Of a DNA stretch of 12,115 nucleotides, positions 1 to 6,259 are shown piece by piece (positions within the stretch are counted from its first letter, which is position 1; every line of letters starts with the position of its first letter). The stretch comes from an uncultured Clostridia bacterium (GTDB taxonomy: Bacteria > Bacillota > Clostridia > Oscillospirales > Ruminococcaceae). The stretch lies in contig CANPWR010000037.1 of the NCBI GenBank assembly GCA_947584825.1, positions 1 through 12,115 of the forward strand, given 5' to 3'. The notes beneath the pieces were generated by a model, which saw only the letters and a program-made list of their open reading frames with translations, was not told the origin of the DNA and did no database searches. The translations under genes and the position numbers were made by a program.

Positions 1-75
1 GGTGGGAACAACAGGGCTCGAACCTGTGACCCTCTGCTTGTAAGGCAGATGCTCTCCCAGCTGAGCTATGCTCCC
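1..75 (-). tRNA. tRNA-Val (anticodon TAC), last A of CCA outside the window
   Basis: Read on the minus strand, a full cloverleaf runs from 75 down to 3. The acceptor arm is GGGAGCA (75-69) paired with TGTTCCC (10-4), with one G-T wobble. The D arm contains AGCTCAGCTGGGAGAGC. The anticodon stem-loop is CTGCC-TTACAAG-CAG-like with anticodon TAC, which reads valine codons. The T arm carries GGTTCGAGCC. The discriminator is A, followed by encoded CC at positions 2 and 1; the final A of CCA would lie just left of the window. It has its own promoter on the same strand. Confidence 0.97.
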
Positions 76-104
76 AACTAATCAAATCAACAAATGACTT
101 AAAT

Positions 105-133
105 ATTATATACAGTTTAGAACAACTTGTCAA
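105..133 (-). promoter_or_regulatory. Consensus vegetative promoter of tRNA-Val
   Basis: On the minus strand, TTGACA (133-128) and TATAAT (110-105) are separated by exactly 17 bp. Both hexamers match the sigma-A consensus perfectly. The expected start point is near 98, about 23 bases before the mature tRNA 5' end at 75. Such a strong promoter is usual for stable RNA genes. Confidence 0.9.
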
Positions 134-177
134 GTGCCACATAGCCATATTAACAATATTTTAAAATATTCCAAGAT

Positions 178-207
178 AAATAAAAGACTGCCCATATGAG
201 CAGTCTT
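178..207 (-). terminator. Intrinsic terminator of the signal-peptidase-like gene
   Basis: An 8-bp perfect stem (184-191 with 200-207, AAGACTGC/GCAGTCTT) has an 8-base loop. On the minus strand it is followed by TTTATTTAT. It lies 20 bases past the stop of the minus-strand gene ending at 228. No T tract follows on the plus strand, so it works toward the left. Confidence 0.85.
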
Positions 208-227
208 AAACAAACAACTAACGCATA

Positions 228-1172
228 TTATTGTGAATCATCATTATCTTTCAACATTTCCTGATGACTATCATGAGCGTCCTTAACAGCTTTTTCTGCT
301 TTAGGAAGCTCAAATTCTTTTAATTTAGCATTTTCCTCCTCGAGGATTTTCATAAGCTCTTCAATAGCACTGTTAGTAGGCTTTGTGAGGTCCTCTTTCA
401 TTTCAACTAGATCATCTTTATTAACGCCCTCTTCGATTAACGGTTCGTTCAAAATTTCCGAACTCTTGGAATCTGATAGCTGTGCAGTTGAATTTTCCTG
501 ATGCACATCTTTGTGCAAGATTTCTTTTTCATTAACAAACTCATCGAAAGAAGCCTGAGAGTCATCATGTTTATCTTCAACTTTCTCGTTATACCGCTCT
601 CTTCTTTTTTCTATAGCCTCGAGTTGTTTTGTCTTACTATGCTTTCCTAAAGCAAGGAAAATTATCATCAACAGTGCAGGAATGCCTATAAAAACAACAT
701 AACCCAAAGTTGAATTGGCGAGAGTAATTATTTTTCCCAACAACTCAAACTGATAATTAGCAATGCCGACAATTTTATTTCCCTTTACCATAACGGTATC
801 GACTGAATTATCAAACTTCAACTCATAATAAAGATTTTTATTTTCACTTACAAGATTAACAAAACGCATAGCAGTAGTGCCGTATGTTGTACCATTCTTT
901 CCTGAAACGTCATCAGCGATAATTACCTTTCCGACGTCCTCCTGAGAGGGTTTGCCGTTAGTCGCTAAAATCAAGGCATTCTTCTTGATATTCGGAACCA
1001 TATAATCGTCATGTATCAGATAAAGGCTGTATCCGCCGATACTTGGAGTAACATTCTCATTTTTGAATGCAATATGAACAACTGCAACAAACGCTGCCGA
1101 AAGAATTAAAATAATCAAAAATATAATTCCCAAAACCTTGCACGGAGAAGTTTTAACCTCTTGATTGCCCAT
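228..1172 (-). CDS. SipW-like type I signal peptidase homologue, catalytic residues missing
   Basis: A 314-residue membrane protein. Residues 13-36 form a first membrane helix and about 151-175 a second. The part between resembles the S26B signal peptidase domain (SipW/archaeal/ER type). HDDYMVPNI (54-62) lines up with the family SGSMEPTI box, AMRF (101-104) with THRI, and VKGNKIVGI (129-137) with the strand before the closing helix. The Ser before Met is Tyr57 and the His is Met102, so the Ser-His dyad is absent. Residues 176-314 form a charged, Glu/Lys-rich cytosolic tail, probably partly coiled coil; this tail is unusual. The start is supported by AGAAAGGA about 10 bases upstream and by a promoter at 1223-1251. 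It forms a single-gene unit. The fold call is by motif pattern only. A non-proteolytic role, perhaps binding or scaffolding, is inference. Confidence 0.8.
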   Translation of the reverse strand: MGNQEVKTSPCKVLGIIFLIILILSAAFVAVVHIAFKNENVTPSIGGYSLYLIHDDYMVPNIKKNALILATNGKPSQEDVGKVIIADDVSGKNGTTYGTTAMRFVNLVSENKNLYYELKFDNSVDTVMVKGNKIVGIANYQFELLGKIITLANSTLGYVVFIGIPALLMIIFLALGKHSKTKQLEAIEKRRERYNEKVEDKHDDSQASFDEFVNEKEILHKDVHQENSTAQLSDSKSSEILNEPLIEEGVNKDDLVEMKEDLTKPTNSAIEELMKILEEENAKLKEFELPKAEKAVKDAHDSHQEMLKDNDDSQ

Positions 1173-1222
1173 AAAAGCAACATCCTTTCTATCTTTAACT
1201 TTCCCTGAAGTTTCACAAAATA

Positions 1223-1251
1223 ATTATAACACAACTCAATTTATTTTTCAA
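1223..1251 (-). promoter_or_regulatory. Promoter of the signal-peptidase-like gene
   Basis: On the minus strand, TTGAAA (1251-1246) and TATAAT (1228-1223) are 17 bp apart, with a TGT extension directly before the -10 box. The start point is expected near 1216, giving a leader of about 44 bases to the ATG at 1172. Confidence 0.8.
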
Positions 1252-1315
1252 CGTATTTTTTAAAATCGGCATAAAAGTTCTGTTTGGATTTAAAATAATA
1301 TTAAAATTTGAAGTA

Positions 1316-1343
1316 TTGACATAAATTTTTGGTATGATATAAT
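1316..1343 (+). promoter_or_regulatory. Strong promoter of tRNA-Thr
   Basis: TTGACA (1316-1321) and TATAAT (1338-1343) are spaced by 16 bp. A TGA triplet (1335-1337) directly before the -10 box makes it an extended -10 promoter. Transcription should begin near 1350, about 38 bases before the tRNA. Confidence 0.85.
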
Positions 1344-1387
1344 TACTAATGACTTTGAAGATTAAAAGAAGTTTAAATATTGAATAA

Positions 1388-1463
1388 GCTTGTGTAGCAC
1401 AGTTGGTAGTGCAGCTCATTCGTAATGAGCAGGTCGCAGGTTCGAGTCCCGTCACAAGCTCCA
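1388..1463 (+). tRNA. tRNA-Thr (anticodon CGT), CCA encoded
   Basis: The acceptor arm is GCTTGTG (1388-1394) paired with CACAAGC (1453-1459), followed by discriminator T and encoded CCA (1461-1463). The anticodon arm is GCTCA-TTCGTAA-TGAGC, giving anticodon CGT for the threonine codon ACG. The T arm has GGTTCGAGTCC. It stands alone, between its own promoter and terminators. It borders an AT-rich segment that looks acquired. I saw no second copy of its 3' end downstream that would mark an integration site. Confidence 0.97.
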
Positions 1464-1474
1464 TTGTGATAATT

Positions 1475-1546
1475 ACTCACACTCTCGTTTGAGTTTCTTT
1501 TTAAAAAATATCCTATATCATCCGTTCCGTTGATATGGGATTTTTT
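1475..1546 (+). terminator. Terminator region after tRNA-Thr, two hairpins
   Basis: The main hairpin has an 11-bp stem (1510-1520 with 1531-1541, one T-G wobble), a 10-base loop and TTTTTT after it. A run of A before the stem could make it work in both directions. A shorter hairpin lies just upstream (ACTCA 1475-1479 with TGAGT 1490-1494), also followed by a T-rich run at 1495-1502. Together they should end the tRNA-Thr transcript. Confidence 0.85.
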
Positions 1547-1569
1547 ATGCTTGAAAGAAGTACTAATAA

Positions 1570-1755
1570 ATGAAAATAACTATAGAATTTTTAGACTTAC
1601 CTTTATGTGTTTAACAATAAAATAACAACTTAAAACAAATGACAGATTATTTTAAAGACTTATTTAGCCGTATTGAAATCATACAAGATGACTACAAATG
1701 GAGCAAAGATAATGATAAAGACAAAGACTATGACAAAGATGATTTTGAGATTTAG
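1570..1755 (+). pseudogene. Possible broken small gene, or a 38-codon small ORF
   Basis: The ATG at 1570 opens MKITIEFLDLPLCV and stops at TAA (1612-1614). After one CAA codon there is a second TAA (1618-1620). The same frame then stays open to TAG at 1753-1755. That second part contains an ATG at 1639 starting MTDYFKDLFSRIEII and ending in a Lys/Asp-rich tail. Either this is one 60-codon gene broken by two in-frame TAA codons, or only the 38-codon ORF 1639-1755 is real. There is no good Shine-Dalgarno site before 1639 and only a weak GAAAGAAG before 1570. A terminator 24 bases past the stop (1779-1808) suggests a transcribed unit. I recognise no family. The base composition is AT-rich, like the following iron-sulfur gene. 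Confidence 0.3.
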
Positions 1756-1778
1756 TTTTAAGGGTTAAAACTAAAGTT

Positions 1779-1808
1779 GAATTACTTTTATATGTAATTC
1801 TCTTTTTT
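1779..1808 (+). terminator. Intrinsic terminator before the iron-sulfur gene
   Basis: A perfect 7-bp stem GAATTAC/GTAATTC (1779-1785 with 1794-1800) with loop TTTTATAT is followed by TCTTTTTT. It lies downstream of the small ORF ending at 1755 and upstream of the promoter of the gene at 1889. The stem is AT-rich, so its strength is uncertain. Confidence 0.6.
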
Positions 1809-1842
1809 GCCTAAGATACTATCTAAAAATGTCTAAAAGTAG

Positions 1843-1848
1843 TATAAT
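1843..1848 (+). promoter_or_regulatory. Probable -10 box of the iron-sulfur membrane protein gene
   Basis: A perfect TATAAT at 1843-1848 lies 40 bases before the ATG at 1889. The -35 region about 17 bp upstream (TATCTA) is poor, so the promoter may be weak or depend on an activator. Upstream terminators make a separate promoter likely. Confidence 0.45.
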
Positions 1849-1888
1849 ATTAGTGAAGCAAATAGTAATTTGTAGGAGAAGTTAGAGT

Positions 1889-2728
1889 ATGTTCAAATGG
1901 ATTAAAGAAAACAAAATAGTAATAATAATGATGGCAATTTTTGAAGTTGTTGCTATATCTCTGTTTGCAACAACAGATAATTTATTTTATTTGTTGAATT
2001 TTAATTACATAGGAATTTGTGTTTCAACAGGGATTTATTTAATTGCACATAAAGTAAAATATGCAAGAAATTTTGTTCAAATAAGTGTAGGACTTTATAT
2101 GCTTGTCTATTTGGGAATTATGTGTAGAGAAAATATGCAAATTGAGGGATTTTGGTACTATCTATTTTTAGGAGTATTTGAGGCAGCAACGATACATTAT
2201 TTTGTTGCAAAAATATGTGGACCTTTTTTATTTGGTAGAGGTTGGTGTGGTTATGCTTGTTGGACAGGTATGATATTAGATTTATTGCCTTACAAAACTC
2301 CAAAATATAACAGAAAAAAATTGGGGTGGATTAGATATATAGTTTTCTTATTATCATTATCATTTGTATCAGCCCTATTTATTTTTAAGGTTAATAATAT
2401 AGAGAATATAATGTTTTGGTCTTTTATAATAGGTAATGTTATTTATTATGTTTTAGGAATAATATTAGCATTCGCATTAAAAGATAATAGAGCATTTTGT
2501 AAATATGTTTGTCCAATTACAGTATTCTTAAAACCTGCTAGTTACTTTTCATATTTAAGAATTAAATGTAATCACGACAAATGTATTAGTTGTAAAAAAT
2601 GTATAAAAATTTGTCCAATGAATGTTGATATGTTAGATGATTCAAGAAAAAGAAAAAATGGAACAGAATGTATTTTATGTGGTAAATGTATTAAGGAATG
2701 CCCTAAAGGAGCATTAGATTTAAAATAA
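1889..2728 (+). CDS. NapH/MauN-like polytopic membrane protein with two 4Fe-4S clusters
   Basis: A 279-residue protein with about six membrane helices (near 9-28, 34-54, 62-79, 88-107, 148-167, 174-197). Family marks are CGPFLFGRGWCGYAC (110-124) and FCKYVCP (203-209), the paired Cys boxes of NapH/CcoG/NosR-type proteins. The C terminus carries two ferredoxin clusters: Cys232/235/238/242 with Pro243, and Cys261/264/267/271 with Pro272. Such proteins pass electrons across or along the membrane, often between quinol and a periplasmic or cytosolic partner. The partner here is unknown, because no reductase gene is adjacent. The start has AGGAG 10 bases upstream. Sampled G+C is about 28 percent, well below flanking genes, and nearly all Cys codons are TGT, suggesting transfer. 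It is not a Nap system member by context. Confidence 0.88.
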   Translation: MFKWIKENKIVIIMMAIFEVVAISLFATTDNLFYLLNFNYIGICVSTGIYLIAHKVKYARNFVQISVGLYMLVYLGIMCRENMQIEGFWYYLFLGVFEAATIHYFVAKICGPFLFGRGWCGYACWTGMILDLLPYKTPKYNRKKLGWIRYIVFLLSLSFVSALFIFKVNNIENIMFWSFIIGNVIYYVLGIILAFALKDNRAFCKYVCPITVFLKPASYFSYLRIKCNHDKCISCKKCIKICPMNVDMLDDSRKRKNGTECILCGKCIKECPKGALDLK

Positions 2729-2753
2729 TTTATTACAAAAAAATTACAATTTT

Positions 2754-2787
2754 CTTTGGCAAGTTTGCTAAGGGCATTTTTTATTTT
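2754..2787 (+). terminator. Intrinsic terminator of the iron-sulfur gene
   Basis: CTTTGGCA (2754-2761) pairs with TGCTAAGG (2766-2773) around loop AGTT, with two wobble pairs. It is followed by GCATTTTTTATTTTT. A longer alternative pairs ATGCCCT inside the 3' end of the gene (2699-2705) with AGGGCAT (2771-2777). Confidence 0.65.
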
Positions 2788-2809
2788 TAAAATTATCATA
2801 ATATCAAAT

Positions 2810-2845
2810 AAGCTGCTGTAAAATTTTACAGCAGCTTGTTTTTTT
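2810..2845. terminator. Perfect 28-bp palindrome, convergent-gene terminator
   Basis: Positions 2810-2823 (AAGCTGCTGTAAAA) are exactly complementary to 2824-2837. On the plus strand GTTTTTTT follows, a good terminator for the iron-sulfur gene. On the minus strand it lies 16 bases past the stop of the gene at 2854, followed by the weaker TATTTGAT. It separates two converging units and probably stops both. Confidence 0.85.
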
Positions 2846-2853
2846 GCTCAAAA

Positions 2854-3441
2854 TTAATCAACAATACTCTTAGTAGGTGCATTATCTCTTTTTTCTCTTT
2901 CCCTGCGTTTTTTCTTAACGAGTCTGAATATATTTATAATTAACAGAATGAATGAGCATAATAAAAACAGAAGTATCGGATAAAACCATATCATATACTT
3001 GTATTCAGGGTTTATATTTCCGCTCTCTGTAACCTTTCCCGTTGCATAATCTACGAAATACTTTTTCGTTATAAAAAAGTATACCAACACAGATACCAGC
3101 GAAACGGCAAAACTTGAAATGTAAAATCTTTTAAATGCAAGAATCAAAGCTACAAGCATTGCAATAAGACAAATCAGAATTATTGTTCCGACATATGTAT
3201 TAATATCAATAGTTCTTTTGAAAATACTTATAACGGTAATTCCGCCATAAAAAAATCCGGAATACAAAAACGGCAAAACCATTAAAAATTTTACAAGCTT
3301 AACCCAAAATGATTCTTTTCGTATAAATTTTTTCATTGCTTTGGAAGGAGCGTTTTTTCGCTCCTCTTCTTTTTTTCTGAAAATCTCGTCGTTTTTCATT
3401 CTTTCTTCTTTAATTTTTTTAAGCCTTGCAGATTTTGACAT
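2854..3441 (-). CDS. Unknown membrane protein with four predicted helices
   Basis: A 195-residue protein. Residues 1-45 are strongly charged (Lys, Arg and Glu), likely cytosolic and helical. Hydrophobic stretches follow at about 48-74, 81-103, 106-124 and 149-173. The C-terminal 174-195 is again basic (KKKRREREK). An even number of helices with basic ends puts both termini in the cytosol. I recognise no enzyme motif or family. The ATG at 3441 has AAGGGG about 11 bases upstream. A stronger AAGGAGG lies farther up, near 3465-3471, but no in-frame start follows it. The leader contains GGAG and CTCC (both around 3460-3470) that could pair. The gene is a single unit with its own promoter (3533-3562) and terminator. 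Confidence 0.8.
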   Translation of the reverse strand: MSKSARLKKIKEERMKNDEIFRKKEEERKNAPSKAMKKFIRKESFWVKLVKFLMVLPFLYSGFFYGGITVISIFKRTIDINTYVGTIILICLIAMLVALILAFKRFYISSFAVSLVSVLVYFFITKKYFVDYATGKVTESGNINPEYKYMIWFYPILLFLLCSFILLIINIFRLVKKKRREREKRDNAPTKSIVD

Positions 3442-3532
3442 AACAGCTATTACCCCTTTTGGAGCTTTCCTCCTTTTATAATATACCTTTTAAAAAGCGT
3501 TCTAATTAATTTTCAATCTTAAGCATACAATT

Positions 3533-3562
3533 AGTATAACATAATTCAGCTTCAAAACTCAA
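3533..3562 (-). promoter_or_regulatory. Probable promoter of the four-helix membrane protein gene
   Basis: On the minus strand, TTGAGT (3562-3557) and TATACT (3538-3533) are 18 bp apart, with a TGT extension directly before the -10 box. The leader to the ATG at 3441 would be about 85 bases. Confidence 0.55.
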
Positions 3563-3647
3563 CCCCTTATTCATATATAATCCAAATCCCAAACCAAAGT
3601 AAATACTTCTTTAAGAACCATAGAATTATACAGGACAATCTGCAAAA

Positions 3648-3653
3648 TATAAT
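3648..3653 (+). promoter_or_regulatory. Possible -10 box upstream of spoIVB
   Basis: TATAAT at 3648-3653 lies 45 bases before the spoIVB ATG. The matching -35 (TTATAC, 3626-3631) is poor. In Bacillus subtilis spoIVB is transcribed in the forespore mainly by sigma-G, so a vegetative reading may be wrong. I could not recognise a convincing sigma-F/G motif by eye. Confidence 0.3.
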
Positions 3654-3698
3654 ATAGGTGCGCATCAAATCAAATTTAAAAGAAAGGATAATTGTTTT

Positions 3699-4865
3699 AT
3701 GAAAAAGACAGTAAAATCTCTAGCTTTTATTTTGCTGATTTCATTTCTTTTGATGACATCAATTACCTTTTTCTCTTTTAACGGAGGTTATATTCCAACC
3801 TTCATATCGGCAATAAGCAGTATAAATCAAACCGGCAGTCTCATAACTAAGTCTGACAACGCCGTTGCGGTAAACGGAGCTGTCAAAAAGGTTGTAGCGT
3901 GCGGTCAGCCGTTCGGAATAAAAATGCTCACCGAAGGAATTATGGTTGTAAGACTTTCAGATGTAAACGGTCAGGCAAATTCATGCCCTGCAAAAAATGC
4001 AGGAATTCATGTCGGTGATATTATTATTTCCGTCGGCGGTGAAAAAATAACTTCAAATGAAGATTTATCAAAGGCAATATCTTCAAGTAACGGAGAGACA
4101 GTAGATGTTGTTTTAAAAAGAGATAACTCTGACGATGAAAGCTCATCTAATGAAGAAATTTCGTTAAAGCTTACTCCGCAATACTGTGACAGTGAAAAGT
4201 GTTATAAAACCGGAATGTGGGTAAGAGACTCATCAGCAGGTATCGGAACAATAACATTTTACGATCCTTCAACAGGAACCTTCGGAGGACTGGGACATCC
4301 AATATGCGACACCGATACAGGAGAACTTATGCCGCTGTCCAGCGGAGAGATATGCGAGGTTTCAATTACAGGGTACAAAAAAGGTTCAAGCGGAACTCCA
4401 GGAGAACTCAGAGGAAGATTTCTCAGCGGTGATGAAGTAGGTACCGTTACACAAAATACTAACAGCGGAGTTTACGGTATACTTGATGAATCGCCCAGCG
4501 ATAACGAAGAAGTTGAAATTGCCGACTATGACGAAATAAAAACCGGAAGAGCAGAAATTCTTACAACTATAAACGGCTCAGAACCGGAAAAGTTTACTAT
4601 TAATATTGAGCAGGTCAACCAAGACGATCCTGATCTGAAAAATCTTGTTATACGAATTACAGATAGAAACTTGTTAGAGAAAACCGGAGGAATTTTGCAG
4701 GGAATGAGCGGAAGTCCGATATTACAAAACGGAAAGCTCGTCGGAGCTGTCACACACGTTTTTGTCAACAACTCATCAATGGGATACGGAATTCTTGCTC
4801 AGACTATGATTTCACAAGCTAAGACAAAATCAGACAGCAATAATTGTCTTAATTTAGCTGCATAA
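3699..4865 (+). CDS. spoIVB: SpoIVB sporulation serine peptidase (S55 family)
   Basis: A 388-residue protein, near the usual length. Residues 7-27 form an N-terminal membrane anchor or signal. A PDZ domain spans about 85-160, with AGIHVGDIIISVGG at its core. The peptidase part carries DPSTGTFGGLGHPICD with His200, ITD with Asp322, and GMSGSPI with Ser337. Their spacing (15 between Asp and Ser, about 137 between His and Ser) fits the His236/Asp363/Ser378 triad of B. subtilis SpoIVB. In the family, SpoIVB is secreted from the forespore into the intermembrane space and cleaves SpoIVFA, freeing the SpoIVFB protease to activate pro-sigma-K in the mother cell. AGAAAGGA lies 10 bases before the ATG. 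It precedes spo0A, the conserved gene order. Confidence 0.96.
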   Translation: MKKTVKSLAFILLISFLLMTSITFFSFNGGYIPTFISAISSINQTGSLITKSDNAVAVNGAVKKVVACGQPFGIKMLTEGIMVVRLSDVNGQANSCPAKNAGIHVGDIIISVGGEKITSNEDLSKAISSSNGETVDVVLKRDNSDDESSSNEEISLKLTPQYCDSEKCYKTGMWVRDSSAGIGTITFYDPSTGTFGGLGHPICDTDTGELMPLSSGEICEVSITGYKKGSSGTPGELRGRFLSGDEVGTVTQNTNSGVYGILDESPSDNEEVEIADYDEIKTGRAEILTTINGSEPEKFTINIEQVNQDDPDLKNLVIRITDRNLLEKTGGILQGMSGSPILQNGKLVGAVTHVFVNNSSMGYGILAQTMISQAKTKSDSNNCLNLAA

Positions 4866-4922
4866 ATCATTACTTGAATTATTATTTTCTTTTCAAAACA
4901 ATAATATCGAAAAAAAATACGT

Positions 4923-4960
4923 TTTGTAATATTATTATATTATTTTACAATTTGTAATAT
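4923..4960. repeat. TTGTAA repeat cluster between spoIVB and spo0A
   Basis: TTTGTAATAT occurs twice as a direct repeat (4923-4932 and 4951-4960), 28 bp apart. Between them TTACAA (4945-4950) makes inverted pairs with both TTGTAA copies. TTACAATTTGTAA (4945-4957) is a perfect odd palindrome. The surrounding DNA is nearly pure A/T, so chance contributes. The cluster sits 70-110 bp upstream of the -35 box of the likely spo0A promoter. It could be an operator or part of a weak spoIVB transcript end; no clear T-tract terminator for spoIVB was found. Confidence 0.4.
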
Positions 4961-4992
4961 AAAAATCCTGTTTATGTCCTTTAAACATTGAA

Positions 4993-5000
4993 TTTGACGA
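4993..5000 (+). promoter_or_regulatory. Possible 0A box upstream of spo0A promoter
   Basis: TTGACGAT matches the Spo0A binding consensus TTGTCGAA at six of eight positions. It lies about 30 bp upstream of the -35 box at 5031. Autoregulation of spo0A is known in Bacillus; here it is inference from one weak match. Confidence 0.3.
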
Positions 5001-5030
5001 TAAAAACATGTATTTTTTTGTTTTTTCCTA

Positions 5031-5059
5031 TTGATATTAATCTTGCTTTGTGCTAATAT
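5031..5059 (+). promoter_or_regulatory. Likely vegetative promoter of spo0A
   Basis: TTGATA (5031-5036) and TAATAT (5054-5059) are 17 bp apart, with TGC directly before the -10 box (extended -10). Transcription would start near 5066 and give a leader of about 150 bases. I did not find a convincing sigma-H pattern. The rest of the 4866-5215 gap is very AT-rich and shows no further gene. Confidence 0.7.
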
Positions 5060-5215
5060 ATGGAACAAGGAACGATGTCTAGAAAAATAAATCAATTTTA
5101 GGCAATTTAAAATATTTTAAACAGTATCCTCAAAAAATATGTACATTTTATAATTGGTTTTAACATTTATTACACAAAAAAATTCAAAATTAAATTAGAA
5201 GGAGCGAAAAAGATC

Positions 5216-6034
5216 ATGAGGAGCAAGATTAAAGTATTATTAGGTGACGACAGCAAGGACTTTGGTGTTAACTTTGCAAGTCTACTTCGAAACAAGGGTT
5301 TCTATGTAATTGCAAGACCAAAAGATGGGTTGATACTATTTGATGCCATTAAAAATGAAACGCCTGATGTTGTTATAATGGACATAGTTATGCCTAATCT
5401 TAACGGTGCTGACCTTGTTGAAAAATTCAACCACACGCCTTACAAAAAGCCTCACTTCATTGTATGTACATCTTATGGTGATCCGTATTTAGAAAAAGCT
5501 GCGTTTGAAAAAGGTGTTGAGTGTTATATCAGAAAACCAATTGATATAAACTTCCTTGCAAAACGTATAAATGAAATTATGGGCGTTGAAGCGGAGCCTA
5601 CTGTTGAAGATGTCAAGATCAAAAAGTCTTATGACGATGTCTCACTCGAAATTGCCGTAACAGAAATAATCCATCAGGTTGGCGTTCCTGCTCACATCAA
5701 AGGTTATCATTATCTGAGAAATGCAATAATGCTGTCCGTTAAGAACAGGGAAATGCTTGAATGTGTAACAAAAGTTTTGTATCCCACTGTAGCAAAAAAC
5801 TTCAACACAACCGCTTCAAGAGTAGAACGTGCCATACGCCATGCTATTGAAATTGCGTGGGACAGAGGAGATATTGAAACTCTTAATTCATTTTTCAGAT
5901 ATACAGTTAATGTTGAAAAGGGGAAACCTACAAACAGTGAGTTTATTGCACTGATTACCGATAAAATTTCTTTAAAGCTTAAAGCACAGAACAGAAATCC
6001 ATCCGGAAATTATACAAAATCTCCGCTGGCATAG
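5216..6034 (+). CDS. spo0A: Spo0A, master sporulation response regulator
   Basis: A 272-residue protein with the full two-domain layout. The receiver domain (about 5-122) has acidic Asp11/Asp12, phospho-acceptor Asp56 in VIMDIVMP, Thr85 and Lys107 in IRKP. A short linker leads to the Spo0A-specific DNA-binding domain (about 143-258). It carries the near-invariant QVGVPAHIKGYHYLR (154-168), the recognition region FNTTASRVERAIRHAIE (196-212) and GKPTNSEFIA (236-245). When phosphorylated it binds 0A boxes to start sporulation and, in Clostridia, can also affect solvent formation and other stationary-phase genes. AAGGAG lies 11 bases before the ATG. The phosphate donor, often an orphan kinase in Clostridia, is not in the window. 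The C-terminal tail after 260 is a short species-specific extension. Confidence 0.98.
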   Translation: MRSKIKVLLGDDSKDFGVNFASLLRNKGFYVIARPKDGLILFDAIKNETPDVVIMDIVMPNLNGADLVEKFNHTPYKKPHFIVCTSYGDPYLEKAAFEKGVECYIRKPIDINFLAKRINEIMGVEAEPTVEDVKIKKSYDDVSLEIAVTEIIHQVGVPAHIKGYHYLRNAIMLSVKNREMLECVTKVLYPTVAKNFNTTASRVERAIRHAIEIAWDRGDIETLNSFFRYTVNVEKGKPTNSEFIALITDKISLKLKAQNRNPSGNYTKSPLA

Positions 6035-6077
6035 CTAACTTGATGCAGGATAATCATTGCCGAATAATAGAGCTAAC

Positions 6078-6115
6078 AAAATCCACCATTTAAATGATGG
6101 TGGATTTTTGTTTCT
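6078..6115 (+). terminator. Strong intrinsic terminator of spo0A
   Basis: A perfect 12-bp stem (AAAATCCACCAT 6078-6089 with ATGGTGGATTTT 6097-6108), loop of 7 bases, then TGTTTC with the T run beginning inside the stem. It lies 43 bases after the spo0A stop and isolates it from the aminotransferase gene. Confidence 0.92.
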
Positions 6116-6199
6116 ATTGCCCATTTATTTAAGATTTTTATGTTCTGATTAGTGCATTTAGCGAATTTTTTGCAGGATTTTAAATTTAACTTGCAATTT

Positions 6200-6227
6200 T
6201 TGACCTTTTGTAATAAAATAATATAGA
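6200..6227 (+). promoter_or_regulatory. Probable promoter of the aminotransferase gene
   Basis: TTGACC (6200-6205) and TATAGA (6222-6227) are separated by 16 bp. The start point would be near 6234, 26 bases before the ATG. Confidence 0.6.
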
Positions 6228-6259
6228 TAACTAACTTAAAATTTACTGGAGGTCTTTTA

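Noticed and set aside
1213..1464. Minus-strand 83-codon frame beginning MELVTGLEPATCSLRMSCTTNCAT
   Set aside because: Its first part is the antisense of the tRNA-Thr gene; this LVTGLEPATCSL-like peptide is a well-known false protein from tRNA genes.
1464..2860. Search for a duplicated tRNA-Thr 3' end as an integration att site
   Set aside because: No second copy of the tRNA 3' sequence was seen in this stretch, so no att site is called.
4217..4432. Plus-strand 71-codon Arg-rich frame inside spoIVB
   Set aside because: It is a shifted frame within a clearly coding gene, with no ribosome site and low-complexity Arg/Asn content.
4885..4927. Hairpin-like pairing just after spoIVB as its terminator
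   Set aside because: The stem is A/T only with a mismatch, and the downstream run is A rather than T on the coding strand.
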